Shown here: positions 1 through 9,581 of the stretch, in pieces
Numbering within the stretch: position 1 is the stretch's first letter
How the letters are laid out: every line of letters starts with the position of its first letter
Assembly: GCF_003063475.1 (NCBI RefSeq)
Contig: NZ_NESP01000001.1
Coordinates: 186,001 to 250,000, forward strand
Reading direction: 5' to 3'
DNA from: Limnohabitans curvus
Lineage (GTDB): Bacteria > Pseudomonadota > Gammaproteobacteria > Burkholderiales > Burkholderiaceae_C
DNA length: 64,000 nt
Notes under the pieces: generated by a model
Database searches by the model: none
What the model was told of the DNA's origin: nothing
Seen by the model: the letters and a program-made list of their open reading frames with translations, nothing else
Position numbers and translations under genes: made by a program

Positions 1-1519
1 CGTCAAACTTGGCGTGGGCTTGATCGGCAGCGGCTTGCGCTTCCATCGGGCGGTCGCGCACGTCTTGCACGCTCAAGGCCGAGGCGATGACCAAGACTTC
101 GTCTAAGGCGTTGCGGTCACGCGCTTCCAAAATCATGCGGCCCACGCGGGGGTCGAGGGGCAATTTGGACAGCTCGCGGCCCATGGGCGTGAGTTCGTTG
201 TCGTCGTCCACCGCGCCGAGTTCGCTCAAGAGTTGGTAACCGTCGGCGATGGCTTTGGGGCGCGGCGCCTCCAAGAACGGGAACTGCTCCACGTTGCCCA
301 AGTGCAGCGCCTTCATGCGCAAGATCACCCCCGCCAGCGATGAACGCAAAATTTCGGGGTCGGTAAAGCGCGAACGGCCGTTGAAGTCCACCTCGTCGTA
401 CAGGCGAATGCAAATGCCGTTGGCCACGCGGCCGCATCGGCCTGCGCGTTGGTTGGCGGCGGCTTGGCTGATGGGCTCGACCATCAACTGCTCCACCTTG
501 CTGCGCCAGCTGTAGCGCTTGACGCGGGCGTTGCCCGCATCAATCACGTAGCGAATGCCGGGCACCGTCAGCGAGGTTTCGGCCACGTTGGTGGCCAACA
601 CAATGCGGCGCCCGCCACGGGTGTCAAACACACGGTCTTGCTCGGCGCTGGACAGTCGGGCGAACAGCGGCAGCACTTCGGCGCTGCGCATCACAGGCGA
701 GTGGCTCAGGTGGGCGCGCAGGTGGTCTGCCGCTTCGCGAATCTCGCGCTCACCGGGCAAGAACACCAAGATGTCGCCCTGCTGCGACGGGTTGCTCCAC
801 AGCTCGTCCACGCCGTCGGCGATGGCGTTGTTCAGGTCGTAGTCACGGCTTTCTTCGAAAGGGCGGTAACGCATCTCCACGGGGAAGGTGCGGCCCGAGA
901 CCATCAACACTGGGGCTGGGCCTTTGGCCGAGGCGAAGTGTTGCGCAAAACGATCCGCATCAATCGTGGCCGAGGTGACGATGATTTTTAGGTCCGGCCT
1001 GCGCGGCAAGATTTCGCGCAAATAGCCCAGAAGGAAGTCGATGTTCAGGCTGCGCTCGTGGGCCTCGTCAATGATGATGGTGTCGTAGGCCTTGAGCAGC
1101 GGGTCGTTTTGCGTTTCGGCCAACAAGATACCGTCGGTCATCAACTTGACCGAGGCGTCTTTGCTCAGCCTGTCTTGAAAGCGCACCTTGAAACCCACCA
1201 CATCGCCCAAGGGCGTGTTCAGCTCTTCGGCAATGCGCTTGGCCACCGAGCTGGCGGCAATGCGGCGCGGCTGGGTGTGGCCAATGATTTGTTTGCGTTG
1301 GCCTGGCTTGGGGTTGGGCCCCAGCTCCCTACCTTGACCGCGCCCCAGAGCCAGCGCCATTTTGGGCAGCTGCGTGGTTTTGCCAGAGCCCGTTTCACCA
1401 CACACGATGACCACTTGGTGGGCCTGCATGGCAGCCATGATTTCCTCGCGTCTGGCCGAGACAGGCAACGATTCTGGAAATTCAATCTGGAAGGGAACGG
1501 ACGTAGACAAAACAGGCAC
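1..1519 (-). CDS. hrpA: ATP-dependent RNA helicase HrpA (5' part; 3' end beyond left edge)
   Basis: DEAH-box RNA helicase of the HrpA type, acting on RNA in the cytoplasm. Reading the minus strand from the proposed GTG at 1519 gives a short leader with PVSARREEI, then the Walker A stretch [13 protein letters not shown] at about 1370-1410, characteristic of HrpA. The frame stays open to position 1, so about 506 of the usual roughly 1300 residues are present and the helicase-C, HA2, OB and C-terminal domains are mostly outside the window. The start is uncertain: GTG 1519 and TTG 1534 are both in frame and no strong ribosome binding site separates them. The gene is divergent from argA with about 80 bp between the starts. 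Confidence 0.88.
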   Translation of the reverse strand, partial: MPVLSTSVPFQIEFPESLPVSARREEIMAAMQAHQVVIVCGETGSGKTTQLPKMALALGRGQGRELGPNPKPGQRKQIIGHTQPRRIAASSVAKRIAEELNTPLGDVVGFKVRFQDRLSKDASVKLMTDGILLAETQNDPLLKAYDTIIIDEAHERSLNIDFLLGYLREILPRRPDLKIIVTSATIDADRFAQHFASAKGPAPVLMVSGRTFPVEMRYRPFEESRDYDLNNAIADGVDELWSNPSQQGDILVFLPGEREIREAADHLRAHLSHSPVMRSAEVLPLFARLSSAEQDRVFDTRGGRRIVLATNVAETSLTVPGIRYVIDAGNARVKRYSWRSKVEQLMVEPISQAAANQRAGRCGRVANGICIRLYDEVDFNGRSRFTDPEILRSSLAGVILRMKALHLGNVEQFPFLEAPRPKAIADGYQLLSELGAVDDDNELTPMGRELSKLPLDPRVGRMILEARDRNALDEVLVIASALSVQDVRDRPMEAQAAADQAHAKFD

Positions 1520-1602
1520 TAACTTGATAGACAATCCGCAATTATCCCCGTCCGGCTCTCACCGAGAACGCTCACCCACTTACCCGCCACAAACCAGCCC
1601 AC

Positions 1603-2949
1603 ATGTCCGCCGTTTTTGACTTCACCTTTGTGCCTTGGTTCCGTTCGGTCGCGCCCTACATTCACATGCATCGCGGCAAGACCTTTGTCGTTGGCATCGC
1701 GGGCGAGGCCATTGCGGCAGGCAAGCTGCCCAACTTGGCGCAAGACTTGGCCCTCATCCAAAGCATGGGCGTGCGCATTGTGTTGGTTCACGGCTTTCGC
1801 CCACAGGTGAACGAGCAGCTGGCCGCCAAAGGCCATGCGCCCCATTACTCACACGGCATGCGCATCACCGACGGTGTGGCCCTCGACTGTGCGCAAGAAG
1901 CCGCAGGTCAACTGCGCTTTGAGATTGAGGCCGCTTTCAGCCAAGCCCTGCCCAACACGCCCATGGCGGGCGCCACGGTGCGCGTGATTTCTGGCAACTT
2001 CATCACCGCCCGCCCTGTGGGCATCTTGGACGGCATCGACTTTCAACATTCGGGCCTGGTGCGCAAGGTGGATGTGGCGGGCATCACCCAAACCCTCACC
2101 GCGGGTTCGATGGTGCTCATCTCGCCGTTTGGCTTCTCACCCACGGGCGAAGCGTTCAACCTGACCATGGAAGAAGTCGCCACATCGGTGGCCACCGCTT
2201 TGCAAGCGGACAAACTGCTGTTTGTGACCGAAACACCGGGCATTCGCATTCGCCCCATGGAGCCAGAGAGCGAAGACAACCCCATCGACACCGAACTGCC
2301 TTTGGACGCCGCCAAACAACTGCTGGCCACCCTGCCCCACACCACAGACCCCTCCGATATTGCGTTTTACTTGCAGCATTGCGTGAAGGCCTGCGAGACG
2401 GGCGTGGAACGTAGCCACATCTTGCCGTTTGCGGTGGATGGCTCGCTGCTGCTGGAGGTGTACATGCATGACGGCATTGGCACCATGGTGGTCGACGAGA
2501 AACTGGAAAGCCTGCGCGAAGCCACGCATGAAGATGTGGGCGGCATCTTGCAACTGATTGAGCCGTTTGAAAAAGACGGCACCTTGGTCAAGCGTGACCG
2601 CAACGAGATTGAACGCGATGTCGGCCAATACACCGTCATCGAACATGACGGCGTGATCTTCGCCTGCGCAGCGCTCTACCCCTACCCTGAAGCCCAAACG
2701 GCGGAGATGGCGGCACTGACTGTGTCACCCCAATCGCAAGGCCAAGGCGATGGCGAAAAGGTGCTCAAGCGCATCGAACAACGCGCCCGCAACAAAGGCC
2801 TCAAGAGCATTTTTGTGTTGACCACGCGCACCAAGCACTGGTTCTTGAAACGCGGCTTTGTACAGGTTGATCCCGACTGGTTGCCCGAGGCACGCAAACG
2901 CAAATACAACACCGACCGCAGGAGCTTGGTCTTGGTGAAAAAGCTGTAA
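1603..2949 (+). CDS. argA: N-acetylglutamate synthase (amino-acid N-acetyltransferase)
   Basis: First step of arginine biosynthesis: acetyl-CoA plus L-glutamate gives N-acetylglutamate, in the cytoplasm. The 448-residue product has the classic ArgA build: an amino-acid-kinase-like domain over roughly residues 20-270 (FVVGIAGEAI, then IVLVHGFRPQVN near the start) and a GNAT acetyltransferase domain from about 300 to the end (ALTVSPQSQGQGDGEKVLKRI, the acetyl-CoA loop, then LKRGF). The length is normal for the family. It stands alone, divergent from hrpA, and ends at a strong symmetrical terminator it shares with the tps locus. Confidence 0.95.
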   Translation: MSAVFDFTFVPWFRSVAPYIHMHRGKTFVVGIAGEAIAAGKLPNLAQDLALIQSMGVRIVLVHGFRPQVNEQLAAKGHAPHYSHGMRITDGVALDCAQEAAGQLRFEIEAAFSQALPNTPMAGATVRVISGNFITARPVGILDGIDFQHSGLVRKVDVAGITQTLTAGSMVLISPFGFSPTGEAFNLTMEEVATSVATALQADKLLFVTETPGIRIRPMEPESEDNPIDTELPLDAAKQLLATLPHTTDPSDIAFYLQHCVKACETGVERSHILPFAVDGSLLLEVYMHDGIGTMVVDEKLESLREATHEDVGGILQLIEPFEKDGTLVKRDRNEIERDVGQYTVIEHDGVIFACAALYPYPEAQTAEMAALTVSPQSQGQGDGEKVLKRIEQRARNKGLKSIFVLTTRTKHWFLKRGFVQVDPDWLPEARKRKYNTDRRSLVLVKKL

Positions 2950-2950
2950 A

Positions 2951-2981
2951 AAAGACCGACTTCTCATCGAAGTCGGTCTTT
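2951..2981. terminator. Bidirectional intrinsic terminator between argA and tpsA1
   Basis: A perfect 13-bp inverted repeat (AAAGACCGACTTC / GAAGTCGGTCTTT) has a 5-nt loop at 2964-2968. It is flanked by A-runs on one side and T-runs on the other, so it can end transcription from both strands. It begins one base after the argA stop and lies 21 bp from the stop of the convergent exoprotein gene. Confidence 0.88.
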
Positions 2982-3002
2982 GCGTTGAGGCTAAGAGCTG
3001 GT

Positions 3003-6000
3003 TCAGCGCATATTCAAGACAACTCCTTTCAGGCTATCAAGTGCAATTGGCTTGCCACCTGCCAGCGTATCAATCGCGGAAGACAACACATTGGGCAGCT
3101 CTGTTTTGGCCATCTGACGCGCCGATGCACCGTTTGGTGCAAGCACCAATCGACCTCCAATAATTGCGCCTTTGAACGTCACCACTTCATTGTTGGCGTT
3201 ACGTGTTTCGATGGTTGTGTAACGTGCGTTCAAGTTGCCAGGTGACACTGTCTTATTCGCTGGGACATCCGCCATCTGCAATTTGATGGCGCTACTTCCT
3301 TGCCCATCAAAACGTACACCAACCCCAGTTGTCGTAGTGCCCATCACGGTCACAGGCAAAATGCCGTTACTCGCATTCAATGTCACAGCATTGCTGGTAC
3401 TGACGGTGGCACTCAGCAGTTCGTTCACCGCTGCGCGTTGCCCAGGGGTGAATGAACTTGGTGTCGAGTTCAACCAATTGGGACGGTTACGCATCAAGGC
3501 CACTGCTTGCTGGCGGCTCATGGTTGACAACTGCTCAGGACTCAACGCTGCCATTTGTTTGACACTCAACGTCTGCACCTGCGATGGCGTCATTCTGCTG
3601 ATTTGAGCCTGCGTGAGTTGACGAATGTCTGCAGGCTGGAGCGATTGCACTTGGGTGGCTGTCAGTGTTGGCGCCTCCCCAGCCCTCGCGGATGGGCTCG
3701 CGCTCATGACACCTCCTGTTGCAGTTGCGCCAGTTGCGACCGAGCCGTTGGCTAAAGCCACAAGCGTTGAGCGTTGCACGGGTGACAAGGCATTCGCATT
3801 ACTGCTCATCACCGCTTGCGCTTGGCTGGGGCTAAGCGATTCCATTTGTTGTACCGACAGACTTTGCACCTGTGCGGGTGACAAGGCACTCAACTGGTTC
3901 GCACTCATCGCGGCCACTTGTGCCCCTGAGAAAACAGACAGCGCTGTGGGCGAGATGGCTTGCACACTTGCCACAGACATATTGCCTATTTGTGAACCCG
4001 ACAAACCCATGATGGTGCTAGGCGACGGTGCGCTGCCTGCCAATGTAGGAACCACGGCATTGGGTGCTGTCGTGGCTTGTGAGCCTTGGGCACCTGAGGA
4101 TGATGTCGATGGCCCTGTCGTTGAAGCACTGGCACTCAAAGCGCCGCCCACAGTGGCGGGGTTATTGGCGTTGGCCTGGCTGAACAAAACCGACAACACA
4201 GGATTGACAGCCTGCATCGCAGCTTGTTGTGAAGGCGTCATGTCTGACAGCTGTGAAGGTGTGAACGCCATCAACTGGGCTGAAGACAAGCCTCCAAGCT
4301 GATTGGGCGTCAGCTGCGCCACCTGAGCATTCGACAACGACTGAATTTGTGCGGGGGTTGTAGATGAACTCACGCTTGAGCTTGAGCTGTTGGATGACGG
4401 CAAAGCGCCTTGCTGTGCGGAAGACAAGGCAGCAAGTTGTGACGAGGTCAGCGCCGCAACTTGAGCCGTTGTAAATGCAGCCAATTGACTCGTTGTCATG
4501 GCCCCCAACTGCGTGCTGCTCAACGCGGCCACTTGTGAGGTCGTCATGGCTGAGACTTGTGCGGTGGTCAGCGCTGCCATTTGTGCGGCAGTCACAGCAC
4601 CCAGCTGCGTGCTACTCAATGCGGCCACTTGTGAGGTCGTCATAGCCGCCACTTGTGCAGTGGTCAGCGCTGCCATTTGTGCGGCAGTCACAGCACCCAG
4701 CTGCGTGCTGCTCAATGCGGCCACTTGTGAGGTCGTCATCGCCGCCACTTGTGCAGTGGTCAGCGCTGCCATTTGTACGGCAGTCACAGCACCCAGCTGC
4801 GTGCTGCTCAATGCGGCCACTTGTGAGGTCGTCATAGCCGTGACTTGCGTTGTTGACATCGCTGCCAATTGCGCACCAGAAAACTGAGTGATTTGCGAAG
4901 TTGAAAAATACCCAATTTGTGTTGCGGTCAAGCTTTGAATATTGCCTGTCGTCAACCCAATAATTTCAGAATTGGTGATCGCTTGAATTTGCGCAAGCGT
5001 TGTCAAGGTCGTGATGTCAAACGGACAAGGGCCTGCACAAATAACCCCTGGATTTTGGACATTGCTTCCTGTGTTGGTCACGCTTCCTGTCAGCGCGAGC
5101 GAAGCAGTTCCGTCATTGTGAATAGCGCCAGATCCAGAAATCGCATTCGCAACTGTTGGTGAGCCGGTTAAGTTAAATGTCAACGTTCCGTTGTCAACGA
5201 TGTGTGTCGTGGCAGACAGCGCGCCCGCAGACCCACCATTACCAATTTGCAGCGTCGCACCGTTGTCGATGGTCGTGTCGCCTGTGTACGTGTTTGTGCC
5301 GGTCAACACCTGCGTACCGCCCGCAACGGTCAATGCGCCCGTGCCACTGATAACGCCACTGAACGTATCGCTGGCGTTTGTGATGGTTAAACGCTTCGCA
5401 GAACCTGCGGCCACAGGAATCAATGTGTTGGGATAAGAAGAGGTGTCTACCGCGTTTGTAGCAGGAGAGCTCAAATAAACATGACCGCTCCCAGACAAAC
5501 TGGTGATGGAAGCGCCCGTAGTTACGCCACCGATATCCAAAAATCCATCATTCGTGATCTTTGATGAGGCAGCCACGCTCCCAGCGCCTTCAAGCCTCAA
5601 GATCGTGTCCGCATGGATCGTCGTAGGCCCTGTATAAGTATTCACACCTTTGAAGGTGAGGCCTGCAACTTGCCCTGGCATCAACTGTGACGAGCCCGAC
5701 AGGGATACCCCCCCAGTACCTGAGATAACACCATTGAAAGTGTTGTACGACAGATTCGGGGTTGACCATGACGCATAACTGAGCAAGCTGGGAATTGCAT
5801 TGATTTCCAGCGAATTAGCACCTAAAAAAATAGTTGGCGCAGTCGCGGTGGGTGAAGAACTCAATTCAGCAATATTTAAATTTCCAGTTTTTCCACTGAT
5901 ATCTAAATTGGCGTCATTCAACATCATGACTTTCACGGCTGAACTAGAAAAACCACCCGCGCCTTGAAGGCTGAGTGAGCCTTTGCTCAACATGAGTGTT

Positions 6001-7823
6001 GGGGCATCGATCGTGCTCACACCTGACATGGCAAAAATTCCAGAAGATCCAGACGCCAAGTTATTGACAAAAATTGTGACAGGCATTTTGGAGCTGTATA
6101 CAGTGCTACCAAACGTTTGATTCAACGTGATACCGCCACTGATGACGCCTGAATAGCTTAAACCTCGCGCCACTGAGTCGCCCGCTTGGTTGAAAGAAAT
6201 AACCCCTTCCAGCGGGGTTTGAAAGTACGAGGTAGAAGTTGCATTGAATGCAATGTTGCCCGTCCCGTAAATCACACCGCTGGCTTTCAAGATGATGCTC
6301 GAAGTCTTGGTCGTCCAACTGATGTTGTCATTGATGACGATGTCCCCCAGCCCTCCAGAATTGGCCGTGCCAATGTGTGTCCCCGGAATATTTCCATTCA
6401 AAGAACTGTCAGACTGAATCACCACCCTCGAGCTGTCAATAGCGGCGCTCAGGGCGGCGCCAGTGATGTCTCCCCCTGTGGGCGCAATCGTGAAATCCGT
6501 CGGGTCTAACAGCCATGTGCCTGTTGCACCAGCAGGCGCTTGGGTTGATATGCCAATTCCGTTCACGTGCAGCGCATGACCTGATGTTTCAATCTCACCG
6601 CCATTGCCCGAGCGAGGACCGGCGTTTGCATCAATGCGGCCATGAACCTGCGTTTGCGACGCTGCGTTGCGCACATCGCTCCACAACACCACTTTGCCGC
6701 CATCGCCTGCGTCTGTTGCGCTGGCATCAATTGTTGCACCCGCATCCATCGTGACCTTGGTGGCCTGGCGTACATTGCCCCCGCCTTGCCAATCACCACC
6801 GACCAACACCGTGCCACCGCCGGTCGGGCCTGTGGCAGAAATGGCGCTGGTGGCGCTGAGTGTGATGTCATCCGCCTCAAGAACGATCTGTCCGCCTTTG
6901 TTTGAAAGACTGTTTGCAGACAGACGGCCGCTGTTTCGAATAACGCCCGCTTGCAACTTATCCAATGCCACGGCTGAAATAATAATTTGGCCATCAGGGG
7001 CCTGAACGGCTTGACGGTTTTCAATCAAAGAAGCCATCGTGCTTGGCGTTGTGCTGATACCAGCCAAGCTGTGGTTGCCATCAAAATTTAAGGTCACCAC
7101 CTCACCAGACGCCAACGCCACCGAACCCGCGCGAGCAATCACCACGCCAGCGTTTTGCACCTCGGGTGCCAGCAACGCGATGTAGCCGCCCAGTGCGGCG
7201 TTCAACTGACCATCGTTGACCACTTTGCCTGTCGCACCGTTGCGACTGAACACGTTGCTGCCCGCCATGAAGTTGGCGTCGCTGATGCTGTGCGTGGTCG
7301 CCACCAAAGCCCCCACATCCACCTGCGAGGTAGGAGAGAAATACACACCATTGGGGTTGGTCAAAAACACTTGCCCATTGGCTTGCATCTGCCCATAAAT
7401 TTGACTGGGGTTTTGATCGGCAATGCGGTTGAGTGTGACGGCTTGCGCGTTGGGCTGGTTAAACACCACCGAAGCGTTTTGCCCAACGTTAAAACTGTTC
7501 CAGTTGATCACCGCACGTTGACTGCTTTGGTTGATGGTCATGCGCGCCGCCTGTGCTGTGGCCGTTTGCGCAACGCTGGCTGCGCCTTGGGCCACCACAC
7601 CACCTGTCGGTAACTGCGTGGCAACGGGTGGTGCTTGTTGTGCGTAGAGCTTGAAACTTCCCCCCGCCAACACCACGCTTGCAAGGGTGCTGAGCACAAG
7701 CTGGCGACTGCGTGAGCCGCCCTTACCACTGCTCTTGGTCAATTCAGACACCGCGTGCCAGCTTTGCGTGACCTGCGACCAAACCAGACGGTACAAACGA
7801 TTAAGAGAGGCGTGACCATTCAT
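3003..7823 (-). CDS. Filamentous-haemagglutinin-like exoprotein TpsA1 with octapeptide repeats
   Basis: Secreted substrate of a two-partner (type Vb) secretion pair, 1606 residues from ATG 7823. I chose this start because AAGGAA lies about 8 nt upstream and because the extended signal peptide of TpsA proteins then begins at once (LNRLYRLVWSQVTQSWHAVSE). A longer frame exists but would put 13 extra residues before it and overlap tpsB1. The TPS/haemagglutination domain spans about residues 60-300, with INWNSFNVG and FLTNPNGVYF typical of the secretion fold; a glycine/serine-rich beta-helix-like region follows. The C-terminal half has about 45 octads of the form A-[LMV]-[ST]-x-x-Q-[VLM]-x, with a serine-rich spacer. 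I see no VENN motif or toxin domain, so an adhesin or structural surface protein is more likely than a CdiA-type toxin. It lies 11 nt after the tpsB1 stop. Confidence 0.9.
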   Translation of the reverse strand: MNGHASLNRLYRLVWSQVTQSWHAVSELTKSSGKGGSRSRQLVLSTLASVVLAGGSFKLYAQQAPPVATQLPTGGVVAQGAASVAQTATAQAARMTINQSSQRAVINWNSFNVGQNASVVFNQPNAQAVTLNRIADQNPSQIYGQMQANGQVFLTNPNGVYFSPTSQVDVGALVATTHSISDANFMAGSNVFSRNGATGKVVNDGQLNAALGGYIALLAPEVQNAGVVIARAGSVALASGEVVTLNFDGNHSLAGISTTPSTMASLIENRQAVQAPDGQIIISAVALDKLQAGVIRNSGRLSANSLSNKGGQIVLEADDITLSATSAISATGPTGGGTVLVGGDWQGGGNVRQATKVTMDAGATIDASATDAGDGGKVVLWSDVRNAASQTQVHGRIDANAGPRSGNGGEIETSGHALHVNGIGISTQAPAGATGTWLLDPTDFTIAPTGGDITGAALSAAIDSSRVVIQSDSSLNGNIPGTHIGTANSGGLGDIVINDNISWTTKTSSIILKASGVIYGTGNIAFNATSTSYFQTPLEGVISFNQAGDSVARGLSYSGVISGGITLNQTFGSTVYSSKMPVTIFVNNLASGSSGIFAMSGVSTIDAPTLMLSKGSLSLQGAGGFSSSAVKVMMLNDANLDISGKTGNLNIAELSSSPTATAPTIFLGANSLEINAIPSLLSYASWSTPNLSYNTFNGVISGTGGVSLSGSSQLMPGQVAGLTFKGVNTYTGPTTIHADTILRLEGAGSVAASSKITNDGFLDIGGVTTGASITSLSGSGHVYLSSPATNAVDTSSYPNTLIPVAAGSAKRLTITNASDTFSGVISGTGALTVAGGTQVLTGTNTYTGDTTIDNGATLQIGNGGSAGALSATTHIVDNGTLTFNLTGSPTVANAISGSGAIHNDGTASLALTGSVTNTGSNVQNPGVICAGPCPFDITTLTTLAQIQAITNSEIIGLTTGNIQSLTATQIGYFSTSQITQFSGAQLAAMSTTQVTAMTTSQVAALSSTQLGAVTAVQMAALTTAQVAAMTTSQVAALSSTQLGAVTAAQMAALTTAQVAAMTTSQVAALSSTQLGAVTAAQMAALTTAQVSAMTTSQVAALSSTQLGAMTTSQLAAFTTAQVAALTSSQLAALSSAQQGALPSSNSSSSSVSSSTTPAQIQSLSNAQVAQLTPNQLGGLSSAQLMAFTPSQLSDMTPSQQAAMQAVNPVLSVLFSQANANNPATVGGALSASASTTGPSTSSSGAQGSQATTAPNAVVPTLAGSAPSPSTIMGLSGSQIGNMSVASVQAISPTALSVFSGAQVAAMSANQLSALSPAQVQSLSVQQMESLSPSQAQAVMSSNANALSPVQRSTLVALANGSVATGATATGGVMSASPSARAGEAPTLTATQVQSLQPADIRQLTQAQISRMTPSQVQTLSVKQMAALSPEQLSTMSRQQAVALMRNRPNWLNSTPSSFTPGQRAAVNELLSATVSTSNAVTLNASNGILPVTVMGTTTTGVGVRFDGQGSSAIKLQMADVPANKTVSPGNLNARYTTIETRNANNEVVTFKGAIIGGRLVLAPNGASARQMAKTELPNVLSSAIDTLAGGKPIALDSLKGVVLNMR
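4400..5015 (-). repeat. Octapeptide repeat block of TpsA1, including a ~96-bp tandem DNA repeat (4501-4860)
   Basis: About 25 consecutive octads such as AMTTSQVA, ALSSTQLG, AVTAAQMA and ALTTAQVA. Four octads form a 32-residue unit repeated nearly identically at the DNA level: gcggccactt recurs at 4525, 4621, 4717 and 4813, a spacing of exactly 96 bp. Looser octads continue toward the C-terminus in three further clusters at about 4210-4350, 3780-4020 and 3490-3680. The near identity of the 96-bp units suggests recent expansion by slippage or recombination. Confidence 0.9.
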
Positions 7824-7834
7824 TTTTTTATTCC

Positions 7835-9562
7835 TTAAAAGTTCACCGATGCGTTGAGCCACAAGCGGTTGAACTTGCGGGTGCCGTCTTGGTCGTTGTC
7901 TTTGTTGTCAGCCAATGGGTTGCGGCCTTTGCGGTGTGCGAGCGTAGCCCGCAACTCGGTGCCCTTGAGCGACTGCCAAGCCAGCGACACGCCGTAGCCG
8001 CTGAGGCTGTAGTTGTTAGAGAAGCTGTCAGAGTTCAAATGCGCCGTGCCATCGGCATAGGCGTTGTTCTTAAAGGCTTGCACATGACCTCGGTCATAAA
8101 ACCCTGTAACGGTGTAATGGCTATTCAGTTGTTGGCGCAGTTCAGCCGTGAAGGTGTTGCCTTGCGAGCCTCCCCCTTCACTGCTGGGATAAGCACGCAC
8201 ACCACTAGCACCACCTAAATACATGCGTTCGCTGCTGTCCAAGTTTTTGTTGGCCATCTGCATGTTCACCGCGACGTAGGCACTGAGGGTTGTGTCGAGT
8301 TTTTGCAGACGGCTCAAACTCAGGCTGAGTTTGACGAAGTTGCCTGCGGTGGCTGGGCCATTCGTGTCTGTGCTTTGGTTGGCAGAGCCATCTAAGTTGA
8401 CCTGCCCCGTGGTCAGCGTGGCCGAAGCGTTGCTCATGCCGCCACCGTTCCAGTTGTCAAGCTGGTTGGCATTCACGCCAATGCTGTAGACATCGATGTT
8501 GTAGTGAGACACCGAGCCCGAGAGGTTGTTGTTATCAAACCGTTTTTGTTCGTAGTTGGCCATCAGGTTGATGTTGGTCGGTTGGCTGCGCAAGAGCGGA
8601 TAGCTCACATCCAAGCCTGTGGAAAGCGAAGAACCATTACTCCCCATGCTGGCAAAGTCGCCCACCAGTCCATAGCTCAGGTGTGTGGCATGTGCGCCTG
8701 CACGCAGGCCGTCGTAACCCACAGGCAGGGTGAAGCCCACGCGTTGGTAGTCGCTGCCCTGTGTTTTGAGGGCGGTAAGCCCCAATTGGTCGCCCAGTTG
8801 CAAAGGGCCGTTGATATTGAGGCTCGCCAACACACGCTCAACCCCTGTTGAACGTGAACCATAGTTGTCAACACTAACGTTGCCAGCCAATGCGCTGCCA
8901 TCAACGGCCTTGATCAAAATATCTGTTTCGCTTGGCTTCTCGCCTTCAATCAAATTTCCAGCGACGATGACGCCCGGCAAGTCCCCCAGCAACAGCAAGG
9001 CTCGATCAATCTTCTTGGCACTCAAGGGCGCACCGGCCACTTGCGCGGCATCCACAAAGCCCTTCAACACGGCGGCATCCACGCGTTGCGGCGCATCCAC
9101 CAACACCACCTTGCCAAACACCGCCTCTTCCACCTGAATCGTGAAAACACCATTCGTAATTTTTTGAGCAGGTAAAAACGTCCGCACCAACCATCCGGCC
9201 TCACGATACGCATTCGTCGCGGCATCTGTGACCTGCTGCAACTGAGCAAACGTCAGCGCTTGATTCAAGTAAGGCGCAACAGCCGCTTGCAACTGCGCGT
9301 CGCTCAACATTGTGTTGCCCACAAATTTGAACTGCGTAACCGTCACGCTAGTCTCACCAGGCTTCACCACTGAACTTTCCAACACCTCGCGACGCACCTG
9401 TGCAGCCGGTGCGCGTTGTGGATTCAAGTCTCGCTCTGTTTGCCTGAGCAACGAGCCAGCATCAGGCGTTGCCTGTGCGTAAGCAACACAAGAAACGACG
9501 GAAAGCCCAATCACGCCGGAGATTTTGGAAAAATAATTCTTAGAGTTTTTCATGGATGTCAT
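7835..9562 (-). CDS. Two-partner secretion transporter TpsB1 (ShlB/FhaC/HecB family)
   Basis: Outer-membrane 16-strand beta-barrel that exports its TpsA partner across the outer membrane. The protein is 575 residues, normal for the family. It has a Sec signal peptide ending near CVAYAQ, a short helix/linker with PDAGSLLRQ, POTRA domains over about 75-230 (VTQFKFVGNTMLSD; REAGWLVRTFLPAQ; GVFTIQVEEAVFGKV), and a barrel to a C-terminal LWLNASVNF ending in aromatic F. The first ATG (9562) and a second ATG at 9553 are both possible; neither has a strong ribosome binding site. It follows tpsA2 by 19 nt and precedes tpsA1 by 11 nt, so the four tps genes probably form one transcript. Confidence 0.93.
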   Translation of the reverse strand: MTSMKNSKNYFSKISGVIGLSVVSCVAYAQATPDAGSLLRQTERDLNPQRAPAAQVRREVLESSVVKPGETSVTVTQFKFVGNTMLSDAQLQAAVAPYLNQALTFAQLQQVTDAATNAYREAGWLVRTFLPAQKITNGVFTIQVEEAVFGKVVLVDAPQRVDAAVLKGFVDAAQVAGAPLSAKKIDRALLLLGDLPGVIVAGNLIEGEKPSETDILIKAVDGSALAGNVSVDNYGSRSTGVERVLASLNINGPLQLGDQLGLTALKTQGSDYQRVGFTLPVGYDGLRAGAHATHLSYGLVGDFASMGSNGSSLSTGLDVSYPLLRSQPTNINLMANYEQKRFDNNNLSGSVSHYNIDVYSIGVNANQLDNWNGGGMSNASATLTTGQVNLDGSANQSTDTNGPATAGNFVKLSLSLSRLQKLDTTLSAYVAVNMQMANKNLDSSERMYLGGASGVRAYPSSEGGGSQGNTFTAELRQQLNSHYTVTGFYDRGHVQAFKNNAYADGTAHLNSDSFSNNYSLSGYGVSLAWQSLKGTELRATLAHRKGRNPLADNKDNDQDGTRKFNRLWLNASVNF

Positions 9563-9581
9563 GGCACGTCACTTTTAAGCC

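Noticed and set aside
4400..5015. Regular repeats that could suggest a CRISPR array
   Set aside because: The units are contiguous 24/96-bp coding repeats in frame with a long exoprotein, without unique spacers between identical short repeats, and no cas gene is near.
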